DNA of 64,000 nt from Actinomadura hibisca NBRC 15177 (GTDB taxonomy: Bacteria; Actinomycetota; Actinomycetes; Streptosporangiales; Streptosporangiaceae). The notes beneath the pieces are model-generated. The model was given only the letters and a program-made list of their open reading frames with translations. It was not told where the DNA came from and searched no databases. Below, piece after piece: positions 1-11,258 of the stretch. A program made the position numbers and the translations under genes. The DNA lies in the NCBI RefSeq assembly GCF_001552635.1, contig NZ_BCRO01000031.1:151279-215278 (forward strand). Reading direction: 5' to 3'. The first letter of the stretch is position 1. Every line of letters starts with the position of its first letter.

Positions 1-103
1 TGATGATCTACTTTGTAAAGGTGCCGGGTAGTTGATATTCATCCCACTGCGAAGAAAAGGGTTGGCACGCATTTCTGAATTCCGCAGTACGCCATTTCCT
101 GGG

Positions 104-136
104 CCGGGCCGCCCTTTCCCCGGCAGAGCGGCCCGG
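104..136 (-). terminator. Hairpin terminator after the secreted-protein gene
   Basis: Perfect 9-bp inverted repeat (CCGGGCCGC / GCGGCCCGG, 15-nt loop) immediately downstream of the stop codon of the minus-strand gene. There is no T-tract, which is usual for actinomycete terminators. Positions 1-103 show no coding potential. Confidence 0.5.
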
Positions 137-143
137 ACGCGCG

Positions 144-803
144 TCAGGTGAGGAACAGCTTGGTGGTGTAGGAGCCGCCGGACTGGCCGAAGACGTCGAA
201 CCCGGCGCTGTAGGTCGCCGACGACGGGCACAGCGGGCTGCTGCCCGCGCTCACCTTGGTCAGCGAGATGTTGGTGGCCGTGGCCTTGAGCTGGATGGTG
301 GCGGTGGAGTTGGTCACCGACATGGTGATGCTGTTGCCGGCGCCGCTGCCCCGGTAGTTGCAGACGATGTTGCCGAAGATCGTGCTGCTGGTCGAGGTGA
401 CCTGCATGTTGTTGATGCGCAGCGTCCCCGACGAGCCGGTCCAGTTCAGGTCGCCGCCGGCCCAGGGCAGGCCGACCGGGGTGGTGGTGGAGGAGCCGCC
501 GGCGCTGTTGGTGCAGGCCGGGCCGGGGCTGTTGTAGAAGTTGTAGGCCGAGACGGTCAGGTTGGCGCCGCTGGAGGCCACCGACGCGTCGATGTTGCCG
601 CGGTTGCAGCTCGCCGTGCCGAGCGAGGTGGTGACCGAGACCGGGCTGGTCAGGACGAGCCGGATGTTGCCGCTGTAGGCCGCGCCGGCGGCGTTGTTGA
701 CGTGGATGACGGTGGGCGGGGCGGCGGCGGCGGGCGACGCCGCGACGGCGACGGCGGCCGCCGAGGCGGCCAGGACCGCGGCGACTTTACGGGGGTGTTG
801 CAT
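144..803 (-). CDS. Secreted protein of unknown function
   Basis: A 219-aa protein whose first about 30 residues form a clear Sec signal peptide: basic MQHPRK, an Ala/Val-rich core, and a likely cleavage after ASPAAAA. The ATG at 803 is chosen because AAGGAG lies 7 nt upstream and the signal peptide begins exactly there; a longer upstream reading adds unrelated residues. The mature part is rich in Ser, Thr, Gly and Asn, looks like an all-beta extracellular domain, and has four Cys that could form two disulfides. No catalytic motif is seen and I do not recognise the family. It is followed by a hairpin terminator and appears monocistronic. Confidence 0.8.
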   Translation of the reverse strand: MQHPRKVAAVLAASAAAVAVAASPAAAAPPTVIHVNNAAGAAYSGNIRLVLTSPVSVTTSLGTASCNRGNIDASVASSGANLTVSAYNFYNSPGPACTNSAGGSSTTTPVGLPWAGGDLNWTGSSGTLRINNMQVTSTSSTIFGNIVCNYRGSGAGNSITMSVTNSTATIQLKATATNISLTKVSAGSSPLCPSSATYSAGFDVFGQSGGSYTTKLFLT

Positions 804-926
804 CGGCCACTCCTTCGAAATATGCCGGGACGTCGTCAGAGTAAAAAGGGGGTTAATGGCGGTCAAGGGAAAGCGCAAGGATCGCTTTTGCGGTGCCTTC
901 GCGAGTATTGCGATAAGCGCTTGGCG

Positions 927-1970
927 TCAGTGGAAAAGGTCCGGCAGCGGTGGCCGGCGGCAGGCGCAGCGGTGGCGTTCGGCGGCCTGGCACGTCAGGG
1001 CGTTCATCGCCTGGTAGAGGCACAGCAGCGCCCAGATCTCCTGGGCGACCGTCTCGGGGTCGCGGGAGCGCAGCGTGATGCCGTGCCCCTGCGGGACGGC
1101 GCGCAGCCAGGCGAGGGCGGGTTCGATCCGCCAGCGCCGCGCGTAGCAGGCCGCCAGTGCTTCGGCGGGGGCGAGGTCCGGGTCGGTGAGCGTGGTGAGC
1201 AGGACGCCGTGCGCGGTCGGGACGCTGCGCAGCGGGACGTCCCGCGTCGGCGGGTCTCCGGCCGTCGCGCCGAGCAGCAGGTCCACGCCTCTGCTGCCCG
1301 CCAGGCGCAGCAGTGCCGACGACCCGGCCGACGGCGGCATCACCAGCAGCGTCCCTGGTCCCAGGCCGCGCACCAGCCGTCCGGCCAGGACGCTTTCGGC
1401 CACGGCGGACGCGCCCAGCGTGGCGTCCACCAGGGCGTGCGTCCCGGCTTCGGCGAGCGCCACCACCCGGACCTGGGGGAAGCGCGCGGCGGGCGCGGGG
1501 TAGCCGAGGGCGGAGTTCTCCCAGCTGCCCGCGACGTCCAGGGCGATGCCGTCCAGCGACAACACGCGCCGCCCGCCGAACAGCGTTCCCGGGCCGCCGG
1601 AGGGGAACGTCGTGCGTTCGAACAGCAGGCGCAGCGGATCGGCGCCGAGGCGGGTCCGCGCGCGGCTGATGGCCGAGGCGCTCGGCGTCTTCTCCCAGGA
1701 GCGCATCCAGTGCGACCGCCAGGAGAGGCCGTTGAGCAGGAGCCGCATGACCTGCTCGTAGTTGCGGTCGGCGAACAGGCAGAGCGCCAGGACGTAGTAG
1801 AGGACGAGCCGGGCGGGCAGCGAGCGGCGGCGGCGGTCGGCCCGGCCGCTGGCCGCGATCACCTCGTCCAGCAGGGGGACCGGGAACAGCGAGAGCAGCA
1901 CGCCCATCGCCACGCGGTCGGCCAGGCGCTCGGCCGGAGCCGCCGCCGTGGTCCGCTGCGCACCGGCCAT
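927..1970 (-). CDS. IS4-type transposase-derived protein with degraded active site
   Basis: A 347-aa protein matching actinomycete IS4-family DDE transposases along its length: an N-terminal transposase domain (about 15-110), the first Asp in LSLDGIALDV (Asp140), a FPQVRVVAL strand, and a C-terminal YARRWRIE segment (Glu283) corresponding to the Y-x2-R-x3-E-x6-K signature. The block that should carry the second Asp (normally LLLADRGF) reads LLVMPPSAG near 211, and the signature Lys is Arg290. The reading frame is otherwise intact. No terminal inverted repeats or target duplication were recognised. It is either a decaying IS or a domesticated protein; transposition activity is unlikely. Confidence 0.75.
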   Translation of the reverse strand: MAGAQRTTAAAPAERLADRVAMGVLLSLFPVPLLDEVIAASGRADRRRRSLPARLVLYYVLALCLFADRNYEQVMRLLLNGLSWRSHWMRSWEKTPSASAISRARTRLGADPLRLLFERTTFPSGGPGTLFGGRRVLSLDGIALDVAGSWENSALGYPAPAARFPQVRVVALAEAGTHALVDATLGASAVAESVLAGRLVRGLGPGTLLVMPPSAGSSALLRLAGSRGVDLLLGATAGDPPTRDVPLRSVPTAHGVLLTTLTDPDLAPAEALAACYARRWRIEPALAWLRAVPQGHGITLRSRDPETVAQEIWALLCLYQAMNALTCQAAERHRCACRRPPLPDLFH

Positions 1971-2216
1971 ATGATCATGCTAACAAGCAAGCGCTTGAGT
2001 AAATAGGGGCGGCGGATCACTGCCCGGTATCCGGGCGGCCTCAAAGCCCTTCATGTCCGGCCGCAATGAGGGCGGCGGCCGTCGTCCAGGGTCAGGGCGA
2101 GAACGGCGGCCGGAGGGGTGGTGTCGCGGATGACCCAGCGCGCGCGTGCGTGATGGCGGGCTGTACCCCGATCGGCGGGCCGCCGCACCGTGGCGTTTGT
2201 CATAAACACACACTTG

Positions 2217-2246
2217 TTTACTTGGGGTCAGCGGCCTGCTTAAGAT
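2217..2246 (+). promoter_or_regulatory. Candidate promoter of the S8 protease gene
   Basis: TTTACT and TAAGAT are spaced 18 bp apart, about 45 bp before the protease start, in the only AT-richer part of the 320-bp divergent intergenic region 1971-2291. That region also has a CAAGCGCTTG palindrome (about 1987-1996) next to the transposase start; no gene is evident between the two. Confidence 0.3.
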
Positions 2247-2291
2247 CACGTCCGTTCCGCACCTCCATCCCCCCGCTTAGGGAAGGCACCT

Positions 2292-3512
2292 GTGCAGAGG
2301 TCCTGGTTCGTCGCGCCCGTCCTGGCGGTCGCGCTCATCGCGGCGGGAACGTCCGCCGCCGCCGCGGCCCCCGATCCCCGCGTCGCGGTCGTGCAGGCTC
2401 CGGCCGGCAAGGCCGTCGCCGACCGCTACATCGTCACCCTCAAGGCCGGAGCCCCGCTGGACGGCGTCCTGTCCGGCAGCCGGGTCGAGCGCCCGACCTA
2501 CCGCTACACCGCCGTCCTCAACGGGTTCGCGGCCAGGCTGTCGGCCGCCCAGCTCGCCGCCCTGCGCGGCGACGCCCGCGTGGCGAAGATCGAGCAGGAC
2601 TACGTCGGGGAGCGCGTCGCCGCCCCGGCCAAGGCCCGCAAAGCCGCCTTGGCCGCGACGCAGACCGATCCGGGCTGGGCCCTGGACCGGATCGACCAGG
2701 TCGACCTCCCGCTCAACAACACCTACGCGTACAACTCCACCGGCGCCGGAGTGCACGCCTACGTGCTCGACTCCGGGATCGAGGCCGGTCACCCCGACTT
2801 CGGCGGGCGCGCCGACGTCGCCTGGGACGCGTTCGGCGGCGACGGCTCGGACTGCTCCGGGCACGGCACCGCCGTCGCCGGCTCGATCGGCGGCAGCACG
2901 GTCGGGGTCGCCAAGCAGGTCAGCCTGCACGCCGTCAAGATCAACAACTGTGGCGGCGACTACGGGGCCGTCGTGTCGGCGGCCATCGCGGGCATGGACT
3001 GGGTGGCGCAGCACCACGTCAAGCCCGCCGTCGCCAACGTCTCCTACAACTGGCTGCGCAACGACTCCGTCAACGCCGCCGCCGACCGGCTCGCCGCGTC
3101 CGGGGTGTTCCTGGCGGCCTCGGCCGGCAACAACGGCGGCAACTGGTTCACCGCCAGCGCCTGCCTGACCTCGCCCGCCAGCGCGGGCGGCGCGACCACC
3201 ATCGCCTCCAGCACCAGCGCCGACCAGCGCACCCCCGACAGCAGCTACGGCGGCTGCGTGGACCTGTACGCGCCCGGCCAGAACGTCCCGTGCGTCTGGA
3301 CGGGCGGGCAGGCGGGGCTCTGCGCGGGCACGTCCTTCTCCTCCCCGTTCGTCGCGGGCGCCGCCGCGCTCTACAAGGCCACCTACGGCGACGCGCCCTA
3401 CACCACCGTCCGCACCTGGCTGCAGCAGCACGCCGCCGCCGGGAAGATCAGCAACAACCCGTCCGACCACGGCGGAACGCCCAACCTGCTGCTCAACACC
3501 GCCGGTCTGTAG
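2292..3512 (+). CDS. Secreted subtilisin-like (S8, proteinase K-type) serine protease
   Basis: A 406-aa extracellular endopeptidase precursor. It has a signal peptide (1-26), an I9-type inhibitory propeptide (about 42-107, RYIVTL to IEQDYV) and a catalytic domain. The triad is visible: Asp160 in VLDSGI, His191 in GHGTAVAG and Ser348 in GTSFSSP, with oxyanion Asn280 in ASAGNN. The length is typical of secreted actinomycete proteinase K-like enzymes without extra C-terminal domains. The GTG start has GGAAGG 6 nt upstream. It ends at a strong hairpin and is probably monocistronic. The propeptide should be removed autocatalytically outside the cell. Confidence 0.92.
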   Translation: MQRSWFVAPVLAVALIAAGTSAAAAAPDPRVAVVQAPAGKAVADRYIVTLKAGAPLDGVLSGSRVERPTYRYTAVLNGFAARLSAAQLAALRGDARVAKIEQDYVGERVAAPAKARKAALAATQTDPGWALDRIDQVDLPLNNTYAYNSTGAGVHAYVLDSGIEAGHPDFGGRADVAWDAFGGDGSDCSGHGTAVAGSIGGSTVGVAKQVSLHAVKINNCGGDYGAVVSAAIAGMDWVAQHHVKPAVANVSYNWLRNDSVNAAADRLAASGVFLAASAGNNGGNWFTASACLTSPASAGGATTIASSTSADQRTPDSSYGGCVDLYAPGQNVPCVWTGGQAGLCAGTSFSSPFVAGAAALYKATYGDAPYTTVRTWLQQHAAAGKISNNPSDHGGTPNLLLNTAGL

Positions 3513-3523
3513 CGGACCGGCGC

Positions 3524-3560
3524 GCGGGCCGCACCACCTGGGCCGGGTGGTGCGGCCCGC
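3524..3560 (+). terminator. Strong hairpin terminator after S8 protease
   Basis: Perfect 15-bp inverted repeat (GCGGGCCGCACCACC / GGTGGTGCGGCCCGC) with a 7-nt loop, starting 11 nt after the protease stop codon. Confidence 0.8.
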
Positions 3561-3737
3561 GGCCGCGTACGGCAATCACTGTAGGTAATCGCCTTGGTTC
3601 GTTGAGTGCGTTAGGTTGAGGCCGAGCCGACGCTCCGGGTCCCTGACCTCAGGCATGTGGTGTGGCCGCCGGATCCGGCGGCGCTCGCCCGGCGTCGTTC
3701 GCCTCGCCGCATCAACAGCCAAGGGAGAAGGGCAGCC

Positions 3738-4349
3738 GTGCCGATGGCATTTCCCAGTGGACGCTGGTCCAAGCGGACCGTCACCGTCCTGGCCACCGCT
3801 ACCGCCGCCGCGGCCGGGGCAGGAGCGGCGGCGGCGATGGTCGTCACGTTCAAGGGGGAGGACGCCCCGGCGCCGACCCGCCGGGCCGCCGCCGCCCATC
3901 GGGTCGAGGCGTTCGCGATCACCCAGGTCGCCTCCGGGGCCTGCGTGGGCGTCACCGCCGACAAGGCCGGCAAGCCGAAGGGCAGCCGCAACGCCCCGCC
4001 GCCCCATCGGCTGGTGCTCGCGCCCTGTGACGGGAGCCAGGGGCAGCGCTGGACCACCGGCAAGGACGGCAAGACGTTGCAGACCCCGGCCTTCCCCGGC
4101 GAGTGCGTCGCGGCGGTCGCCTATCCCAAGGGCGAGTGGTCGGCCGCCATGCGCCCGTGCAAGGGCAGCGACACTCGCCAGCACTGGCGCGTGTGGAACC
4201 ACTACGCGGTCGACGGCAGCGCGCACATCCTGACGCCGGGACGTGCGGAGAAGGCGTGGGAGACCGGCACCGCCGACGGCCCGGTCATCCTGAAGAAGGT
4301 TTCCAAGACGGGCAACGCCCAGAAGTGGAAGTTCGGCCAGGTGTCCTAG
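3738..4349 (+). CDS. Membrane-anchored or secreted ricin-type beta-trefoil protein
   Basis: A 203-aa protein with a basic N-terminus and a hydrophobic Ala/Val segment (about 17-38) acting as signal or anchor, then an extracellular domain. Three spaced Q-x-W motifs (GQRW, RQHW, AQKW) mark the three lobes of a ricin B-type trefoil, together with the CVGV and CVAAVA segments typical of the fold. Such domains usually bind carbohydrate; no enzyme domain is attached. The GTG at 3738 is chosen because GAGAAGG precedes it by 6 nt; an ATG two codons later is possible. The ligand is unknown. Confidence 0.7.
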   Translation: MPMAFPSGRWSKRTVTVLATATAAAAGAGAAAAMVVTFKGEDAPAPTRRAAAAHRVEAFAITQVASGACVGVTADKAGKPKGSRNAPPPHRLVLAPCDGSQGQRWTTGKDGKTLQTPAFPGECVAAVAYPKGEWSAAMRPCKGSDTRQHWRVWNHYAVDGSAHILTPGRAEKAWETGTADGPVILKKVSKTGNAQKWKFGQVS

Positions 4350-4383
4350 GACCCGGTCGAGGCGGGGAAAGCAAACGGCGCTT

Positions 4384-4413
4384 CGGGTTGATCACCAGAT
4401 GGTGATCAACCCG
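4384..4413. repeat. 30-bp perfect palindrome
   Basis: CGGGTTGATCACCA and its exact reverse complement are separated by two bases (GA). Flanking GGCGCT and AGCGCC can extend the pairing with a small bulge. It lies 35 bp after the lectin stop and before a decayed gene. It is less GC-rich than the other hairpins here and its 2-nt loop is too small for a good terminator, so an operator or recombination end is equally possible. Confidence 0.7.
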
Positions 4414-4448
4414 ATCGAGGAGCGCCACGCGAACGTCCGCCTCACCGC

Positions 4449-4713
4449 ATGAACCGCCCGACGGGCGCGCCCGCGACATTCTCGGTGGTGCGCGTCGCCG
4501 GGACCGGGGTCGGCGAAGGTCACCGGGTTGAAGGCGTGGACGTCGCTGGATGGCGGCGCGAAGTGGCAGCCCGTCCAGGTGGAGGCGCTGGGCGGGGGCC
4601 GGTTCTCGGCCGCGCTGCCGAAGCCGGGCACGGACCAGAAGATGACGCTCCGCGTCAGCGCGCGGGACACGGGCGGCAGCGGCATCGACCAGACGCTGCA
4701 CGGCGTCTATTAG
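4449..4713 (+). pseudogene. Frameshifted C-terminal remnant of a large secreted S8 peptidase
   Basis: One frame reads APATFSVVRVAGTG. A second frame then continues KVTGLKAWTSLDGGAKW, a beta-rich stretch, and ends SARDTGGSGIDQTLHGVY before a TAG at 4711-4713. This order (APATF, then a 'V/W-S-xDGG-x-W' strand, then 'L-R-x-x-A-x-D-x-G' and a final x-Y) is the C-terminal domain seen in long actinomycete subtilases. The join needs a frameshift near 4505-4520 and no catalytic part precedes it, so it is a relic. The family assignment is from memory of the motif order. The following 146 bp (4714-4859) hold no gene. Confidence 0.45.
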
Positions 4714-4859
4714 GCGGTGTTTCAAAGTCCCGGCCCAGGGGGCTCGCCTGGCGGCTGTGTTTCTTGAAGTCACGGCGTGGTGATCTCGTTGGGCGCCCGG
4801 CGGAGTTGGCCGGTGACCCTGACCAGGCGCATCTTGCCCGTCCGTCCTGCGCATCCGGC

Positions 4860-5777
4860 TCAGCGGCGCAGGGCGGTCTCCCGGTCCATGCGCGACAACT
4901 TCTCGGGGTTGCGCACGGCGTAGAGGCCGGTGATCAGGCCGTCGTCGACGCGCACCGCGATGACGGTGTCGATCTCGCCGTCGAGCCGGAGGGCCAGCGC
5001 GGGGCAGCCGTTGACCTGCGTGGTTCGCAGCGACATCGCGCCGGAGATCCGGCCCAGCACCTGGGCCACCAGGCCGGCCCCCACGACGGGTGCCAGCGCG
5101 GCCTGCACGAGCCCGCCGCCGTCGGTCAGGAGGACGACGTCGGGCGCGAGGACGTCGAGCAGGCTCCGCAGGTCGCCCGTCTCGACCGCTCGCTGGAACG
5201 CCTGGAACGCGCCCCGGGCCTGGACCGCGGACACCTCGCCGCGCGGTCGGCGCGCGGCGACGTGCGCCCGTGCCCGGTGGGCGGTCTGGCGGACGGCGGC
5301 GGGATTCTTGCCGACGGCCTCGGCGATCTCGTCGTACTCGAAACCGAACACCTCGCGCAGCACGAACACCGCCCGCTCGATCGGGGTGAGCGTTTCCAGG
5401 ACCAGCAACATCGCCATCGACACGCTGTCGGCCAGCTCGACGTCGTCGGCCACATCGGGCGCGGTCAGCAGGGGCTCCGGCAACCAGGGCCCGATGTAGG
5501 ATTCCTTGCGCCGGCCGAGCGTGCGCAGCCGGGCCAGCGCCTGGCGGGTGGCGATGCGGACCAGGTACGCGCGCTGGTCCCGCACGGTGCTCAGATCGAC
5601 GCCCACCCACCGCAACCAGGTCTCCTGGAGGGCGTCCTCGGCGTCGGCGGCCGAACCGAGCAGCTCGTAGGCGACGGTGAACAGCAGATTGCGATGAGCG
5701 ACGAAGACCTCAGTAGCGGAGTCCGTCTGGTCGTCCCGGCCGAAGGGCACGGTCGCGTCCTCTGCTCGCTCGCTCAT
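4860..5777 (-). CDS. ECF41-family sigma factor with SnoaL-like C-terminal domain
   Basis: A 305-aa extracytoplasmic-function sigma factor. Region 2 (about 24-90) and region 4 (about 125-175) are linked by the WLPEP motif (98-102). The C-terminal NTF2/SnoaL-like extension carries DGGG (219-222) and ends in NPEKL (290-294). These three motifs define ECF41, in which the extension acts in place of an anti-sigma factor. The ATG at 5777 is chosen because GGGAG precedes it and it lies just after the predicted promoter; an upstream in-frame ATG at 5855 would precede that promoter. It diverges from a carboxymuconolactone-decarboxylase-like gene, the classical ECF41 partner and target, and both promoters match. 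Confidence 0.92.
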   Translation of the reverse strand: MSERAEDATVPFGRDDQTDSATEVFVAHRNLLFTVAYELLGSAADAEDALQETWLRWVGVDLSTVRDQRAYLVRIATRQALARLRTLGRRKESYIGPWLPEPLLTAPDVADDVELADSVSMAMLLVLETLTPIERAVFVLREVFGFEYDEIAEAVGKNPAAVRQTAHRARAHVAARRPRGEVSAVQARGAFQAFQRAVETGDLRSLLDVLAPDVVLLTDGGGLVQAALAPVVGAGLVAQVLGRISGAMSLRTTQVNGCPALALRLDGEIDTVIAVRVDDGLITGLYAVRNPEKLSRMDRETALRR

Positions 5778-5821
5778 ATCCGGCTCCCGCCTACTCGCTC
5801 CCGCCCGCGTCACACGCACAA

Positions 5822-5849
5822 GATGCCGGACCCCGCCGGTTTGTGACGT
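5822..5849 (-). promoter_or_regulatory. Predicted ECF41 promoter (sigma gene, autoregulation)
   Basis: On the minus strand ACGTCACA is followed after exactly 16 nt by CATC, about 45 bp before the sigma gene start. This resembles the published ECF41 consensus (TGTCACA ... CGTC, from memory) and mirrors the promoter on the other strand. Confidence 0.6.
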
Positions 5850-5881
5850 CCGCAACCAGTGACGCAGGCCACATCATCGCG

Positions 5882-5909
5882 ACGTCACAGGACCCCGGCC
5901 GCCGACATC
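5882..5909 (+). promoter_or_regulatory. Predicted ECF41 promoter (CMD-like gene)
   Basis: ACGTCACA, 16 nt, CATC on the plus strand, about 68 bp before the CMD-like gene. The same two blocks and the same spacing occur in the opposite direction 30 bp away, which is unlikely to be chance. Confidence 0.6.
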
Positions 5910-5976
5910 TCTTGGCCATCAGCACGCCGCGCCGACGACCGGCGCGGCGCCCGGCACCACGATCGAGGAGCACACC

Positions 5977-6462
5977 ATGGAGCCCCGTTTCGACCTGATG
6001 GCCAACGAGATCGGCGCCAAGATCAGCAAGCGGATCTACAACGTGAGCCTGGCGATCCAGCAGTCGCCGCTGCCCCGGCCCACCCAGGAGCTGGTGATGT
6101 TGCGCGCCAGCCAGATCAACGGCTGCGGCTTCTGCGTTGACTTCCACACCAAGGAGGCCGCGGCCGCGGGGGAGACCGCGGTCCGCCTCCACCTGGTCGC
6201 CGCCTGGCGCGAATCCACCGTGTTCACCGAGGCCGAACGGGCCGCGCTGGCGCTCGCCGAGGAGGGCACCCGGCTCGCCGACGCCCACCCCGGTGTGTCC
6301 GATGAGACGTGGGCGAAGGCACGCGAGCACTACGACGACGACCAGATCGCCGCGCTGGTCTCCCTGGTCGCCATGATCAACGCTGCCAACCGGCTCGGCG
6401 TGATCGTCCGCAACCAGGGCGGCTCCTACCAGCCCGCCATGCTTGCCGACATGGCGAACTGA
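5977..6462 (+). CDS. Carboxymuconolactone decarboxylase/AhpD-like protein
   Basis: A 161-aa all-helical protein with the AhpD/CMD redox core: Glu38, then Cys50-x-x-Cys53-x3-His57 in NGCGFCVDFH. Such proteins act as alkyl-hydroperoxidase-like thiol reductases or related decarboxylases; the CxxC core favours peroxide or thiol redox chemistry. It is transcribed away from the ECF41 sigma gene from a promoter predicted to be its target, so sigma and enzyme form a self-contained stress module. GAGGAG precedes the ATG. A terminator-like hairpin follows. Confidence 0.9.
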   Translation: MEPRFDLMANEIGAKISKRIYNVSLAIQQSPLPRPTQELVMLRASQINGCGFCVDFHTKEAAAAGETAVRLHLVAAWRESTVFTEAERAALALAEEGTRLADAHPGVSDETWAKAREHYDDDQIAALVSLVAMINAANRLGVIVRNQGGSYQPAMLADMAN

Positions 6463-6478
6463 CCATCAACCGAACCGG

Positions 6479-6512
6479 GGTCCGGCTCGGGGCGTCCACC
6501 CCGTGCCGGACC
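6479..6512 (+). terminator. Hairpin terminator after CMD-like gene
   Basis: 14-bp arms with one mismatch (GGTCCGGCTCGGGG / CCCCGTGCCGGACC) around a 6-nt loop, 16 nt after the stop codon. Confidence 0.6.
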
Positions 6513-6616
6513 CGCTCGATCAGCCTCACAAGCCGACCGCTTACCCGGATCGGCTGCCTCGACGGGTATCGGTGCTGCCGCAGGACGTCGTTAAGGGAGT
6601 TCCCCGCTTCCGCCGG

Positions 6617-7231
6617 TCAGAGTTTGGGCGCCACTTCCAGATGCTCCCAAAGGATCTCGATGGGGAACGGGTCGGTGACGCTTGCGGCCACCGGGCCCAT
6701 GTCGCGGTGCGTCGTGCCGATGTGCGTGTACCGGTCAACGCCGCCGACCAGGGCGTATCGCTCGATCGACACCGCTCCGATCTTGTCGAAGGACAGCAGC
6801 CAGTAGTGCGGGATGCCGGCGTTGGCGTACTCGCCCATCTTGTGGATGCGGTCGCGGCGTTCCGACCAGGTCGACAGGACCTCTGCCGCGATCAGGACGT
6901 GTTCCGCGGCGAGCTGTTCGAAGTCCGGAAGGCAACGGTGCAGTACCGCGTCGGGCTTGCGCGCCGTCGGCGGCACCTCCCACAGCAGCACATCGACCTC
7001 GGTGTTGGTCTCGTAGCACGCTCCCGGGCCGCTGCGTCGCATCTCCGCCACCGCCGCGTTCTCCAGGGCCATGGACAGGCGGGTGCCTACCTTCTGGTGT
7101 TCACGGCCCCGCTGCTCGCGGGGGACGGCGTAGCCGTCCACGATCTCCAGGTCACGGCGAACGTCCTCGTCGATCTCAAGGAACATCTCCCAGGTGATCG
7201 GATCGTGCTGCTGTTCATGCCAGACAGTCAT
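6617..7231 (-). CDS. Uma2-family (DUF820) PD-(D/E)XK nuclease-like protein
   Basis: A 204-aa protein of the Uma2 family, abundant in actinomycetes and cyanobacteria, with a restriction-endonuclease-like fold and no settled function. The core is seen as ETNTEVDVLL, ARKPDAVL (Asp of the PD motif), LIAAEVLST (E-x-x) and the following DRIHKMGEYANAGIPHYW, the usual family signature. It starts just downstream of a 26-bp near-palindrome and appears to be a single-gene unit. No transposase is adjacent. Confidence 0.85.
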   Translation of the reverse strand: MTVWHEQQHDPITWEMFLEIDEDVRRDLEIVDGYAVPREQRGREHQKVGTRLSMALENAAVAEMRRSGPGACYETNTEVDVLLWEVPPTARKPDAVLHRCLPDFEQLAAEHVLIAAEVLSTWSERRDRIHKMGEYANAGIPHYWLLSFDKIGAVSIERYALVGGVDRYTHIGTTHRDMGPVAASVTDPFPIEILWEHLEVAPKL

Positions 7232-7244
7232 GCTCGCAACCTTC

Positions 7245-7270
7245 AGATCTGTAGAGGACTCTGCAGATCT
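7245..7270 (-). promoter_or_regulatory. 26-bp near-palindrome upstream of the Uma2-type gene
   Basis: AGATCTGTAGAG, GA, CTCTGCAGATCT: 11 of 12 positions pair. It lies 14-39 bp before the Uma2 start codon, the usual place for an operator. Its AT content is higher than that of the surroundings. Confidence 0.5.
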
Positions 7271-7546
7271 TATGTGCCATGCGCCGTCCTGGCCCTGAGG
7301 AGCGGGACGTCGTCCAGAGCGCCGTCGTCTCCGACGGCTCGCGGACGAGCAGCGGTGAAAGCCGCGTGGCGAAGGCGGCGGGACCAGAAACCGTGCCTCT
7401 GCTCGCGGCCGTCCGCGCGCAGCCTGGCCGGACGCCCGACGTTCCCCCGGCCGAATTCGGGTTCGGGTCGGCTCTTTGGGTCTTTTCTGTCGCGTGCGGC
7501 TTGACGTTTTCCACGTGCGCGTGCGATCCTGACTACGGGATCGAGG
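7271..7546. other. Non-coding stretch between Uma2 gene and rpoB promoter
   Basis: I see no convincing gene: the overlapping frames here have no recognisable protein content. No rplL tail, which normally precedes rpoB, is visible. Confidence 0.5.
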
Positions 7547-7575
7547 TTGACAATTAATATAGGTGTGGACATTTG
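7547..7575 (+). promoter_or_regulatory. Candidate rpoB promoter
   Basis: A perfect TTGACA (7547-7552) sits in an unusually AT-rich stretch (AATTAATATAG), about 145 bp before the rpoB start. The -10 is unclear: TAATAT is too close, while CATTTG/ATTTGT is 17-18 bp away. An untranslated leader of roughly 110 nt would follow. Confidence 0.4.
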
Positions 7576-7696
7576 TCTGCCTGTTGGCTTATGCTGCCTC
7601 TTCGCGCTGCCCTCGGCATCCCTTCTCCGCATCGGCTGTGATGTCGTCCGGCGTGCGTGTTAGCCAGTCCGCCGCGATCCCTCGGAAGGACATCTG

Positions 7697-11164
<3,468 letters not shown>

Positions 11165-11179
11165 GGCACGGCCGACCGC

Positions 11180-11219
11180 CCCGGGAACCGTCCACCGAAA
11201 CCGCCGGACGGTTCCCGGG
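11180..11219 (+). terminator. Terminator after rpoB
   Basis: Perfect 14-bp inverted repeat (CCCGGGAACCGTCC / GGACGGTTCCCGGG) with a 12-nt loop, 15 nt after the stop codon. It ends rpoB transcription and supports the monocistronic, rpoC-less arrangement. Confidence 0.75.
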
Positions 11220-11258
11220 CCGGCCACCGGACGGGCCGGACCGTGAGCGGGGGGAGGC

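Noticed and set aside
702..2006. Long plus-strand open frame opposite the transposase
   Set aside because: It is a codon-bias shadow of the minus-strand gene: Gly/Arg/Ala-rich, no domain, no ribosome site.
7547..7575. TTGACAATTAAT resembling the E. coli trp/tac promoter, possible vector sequence
   Set aside because: Only the first 12 bases match; the rest of the tac promoter and any vector sequence are absent, so a native AT-rich promoter is more likely.
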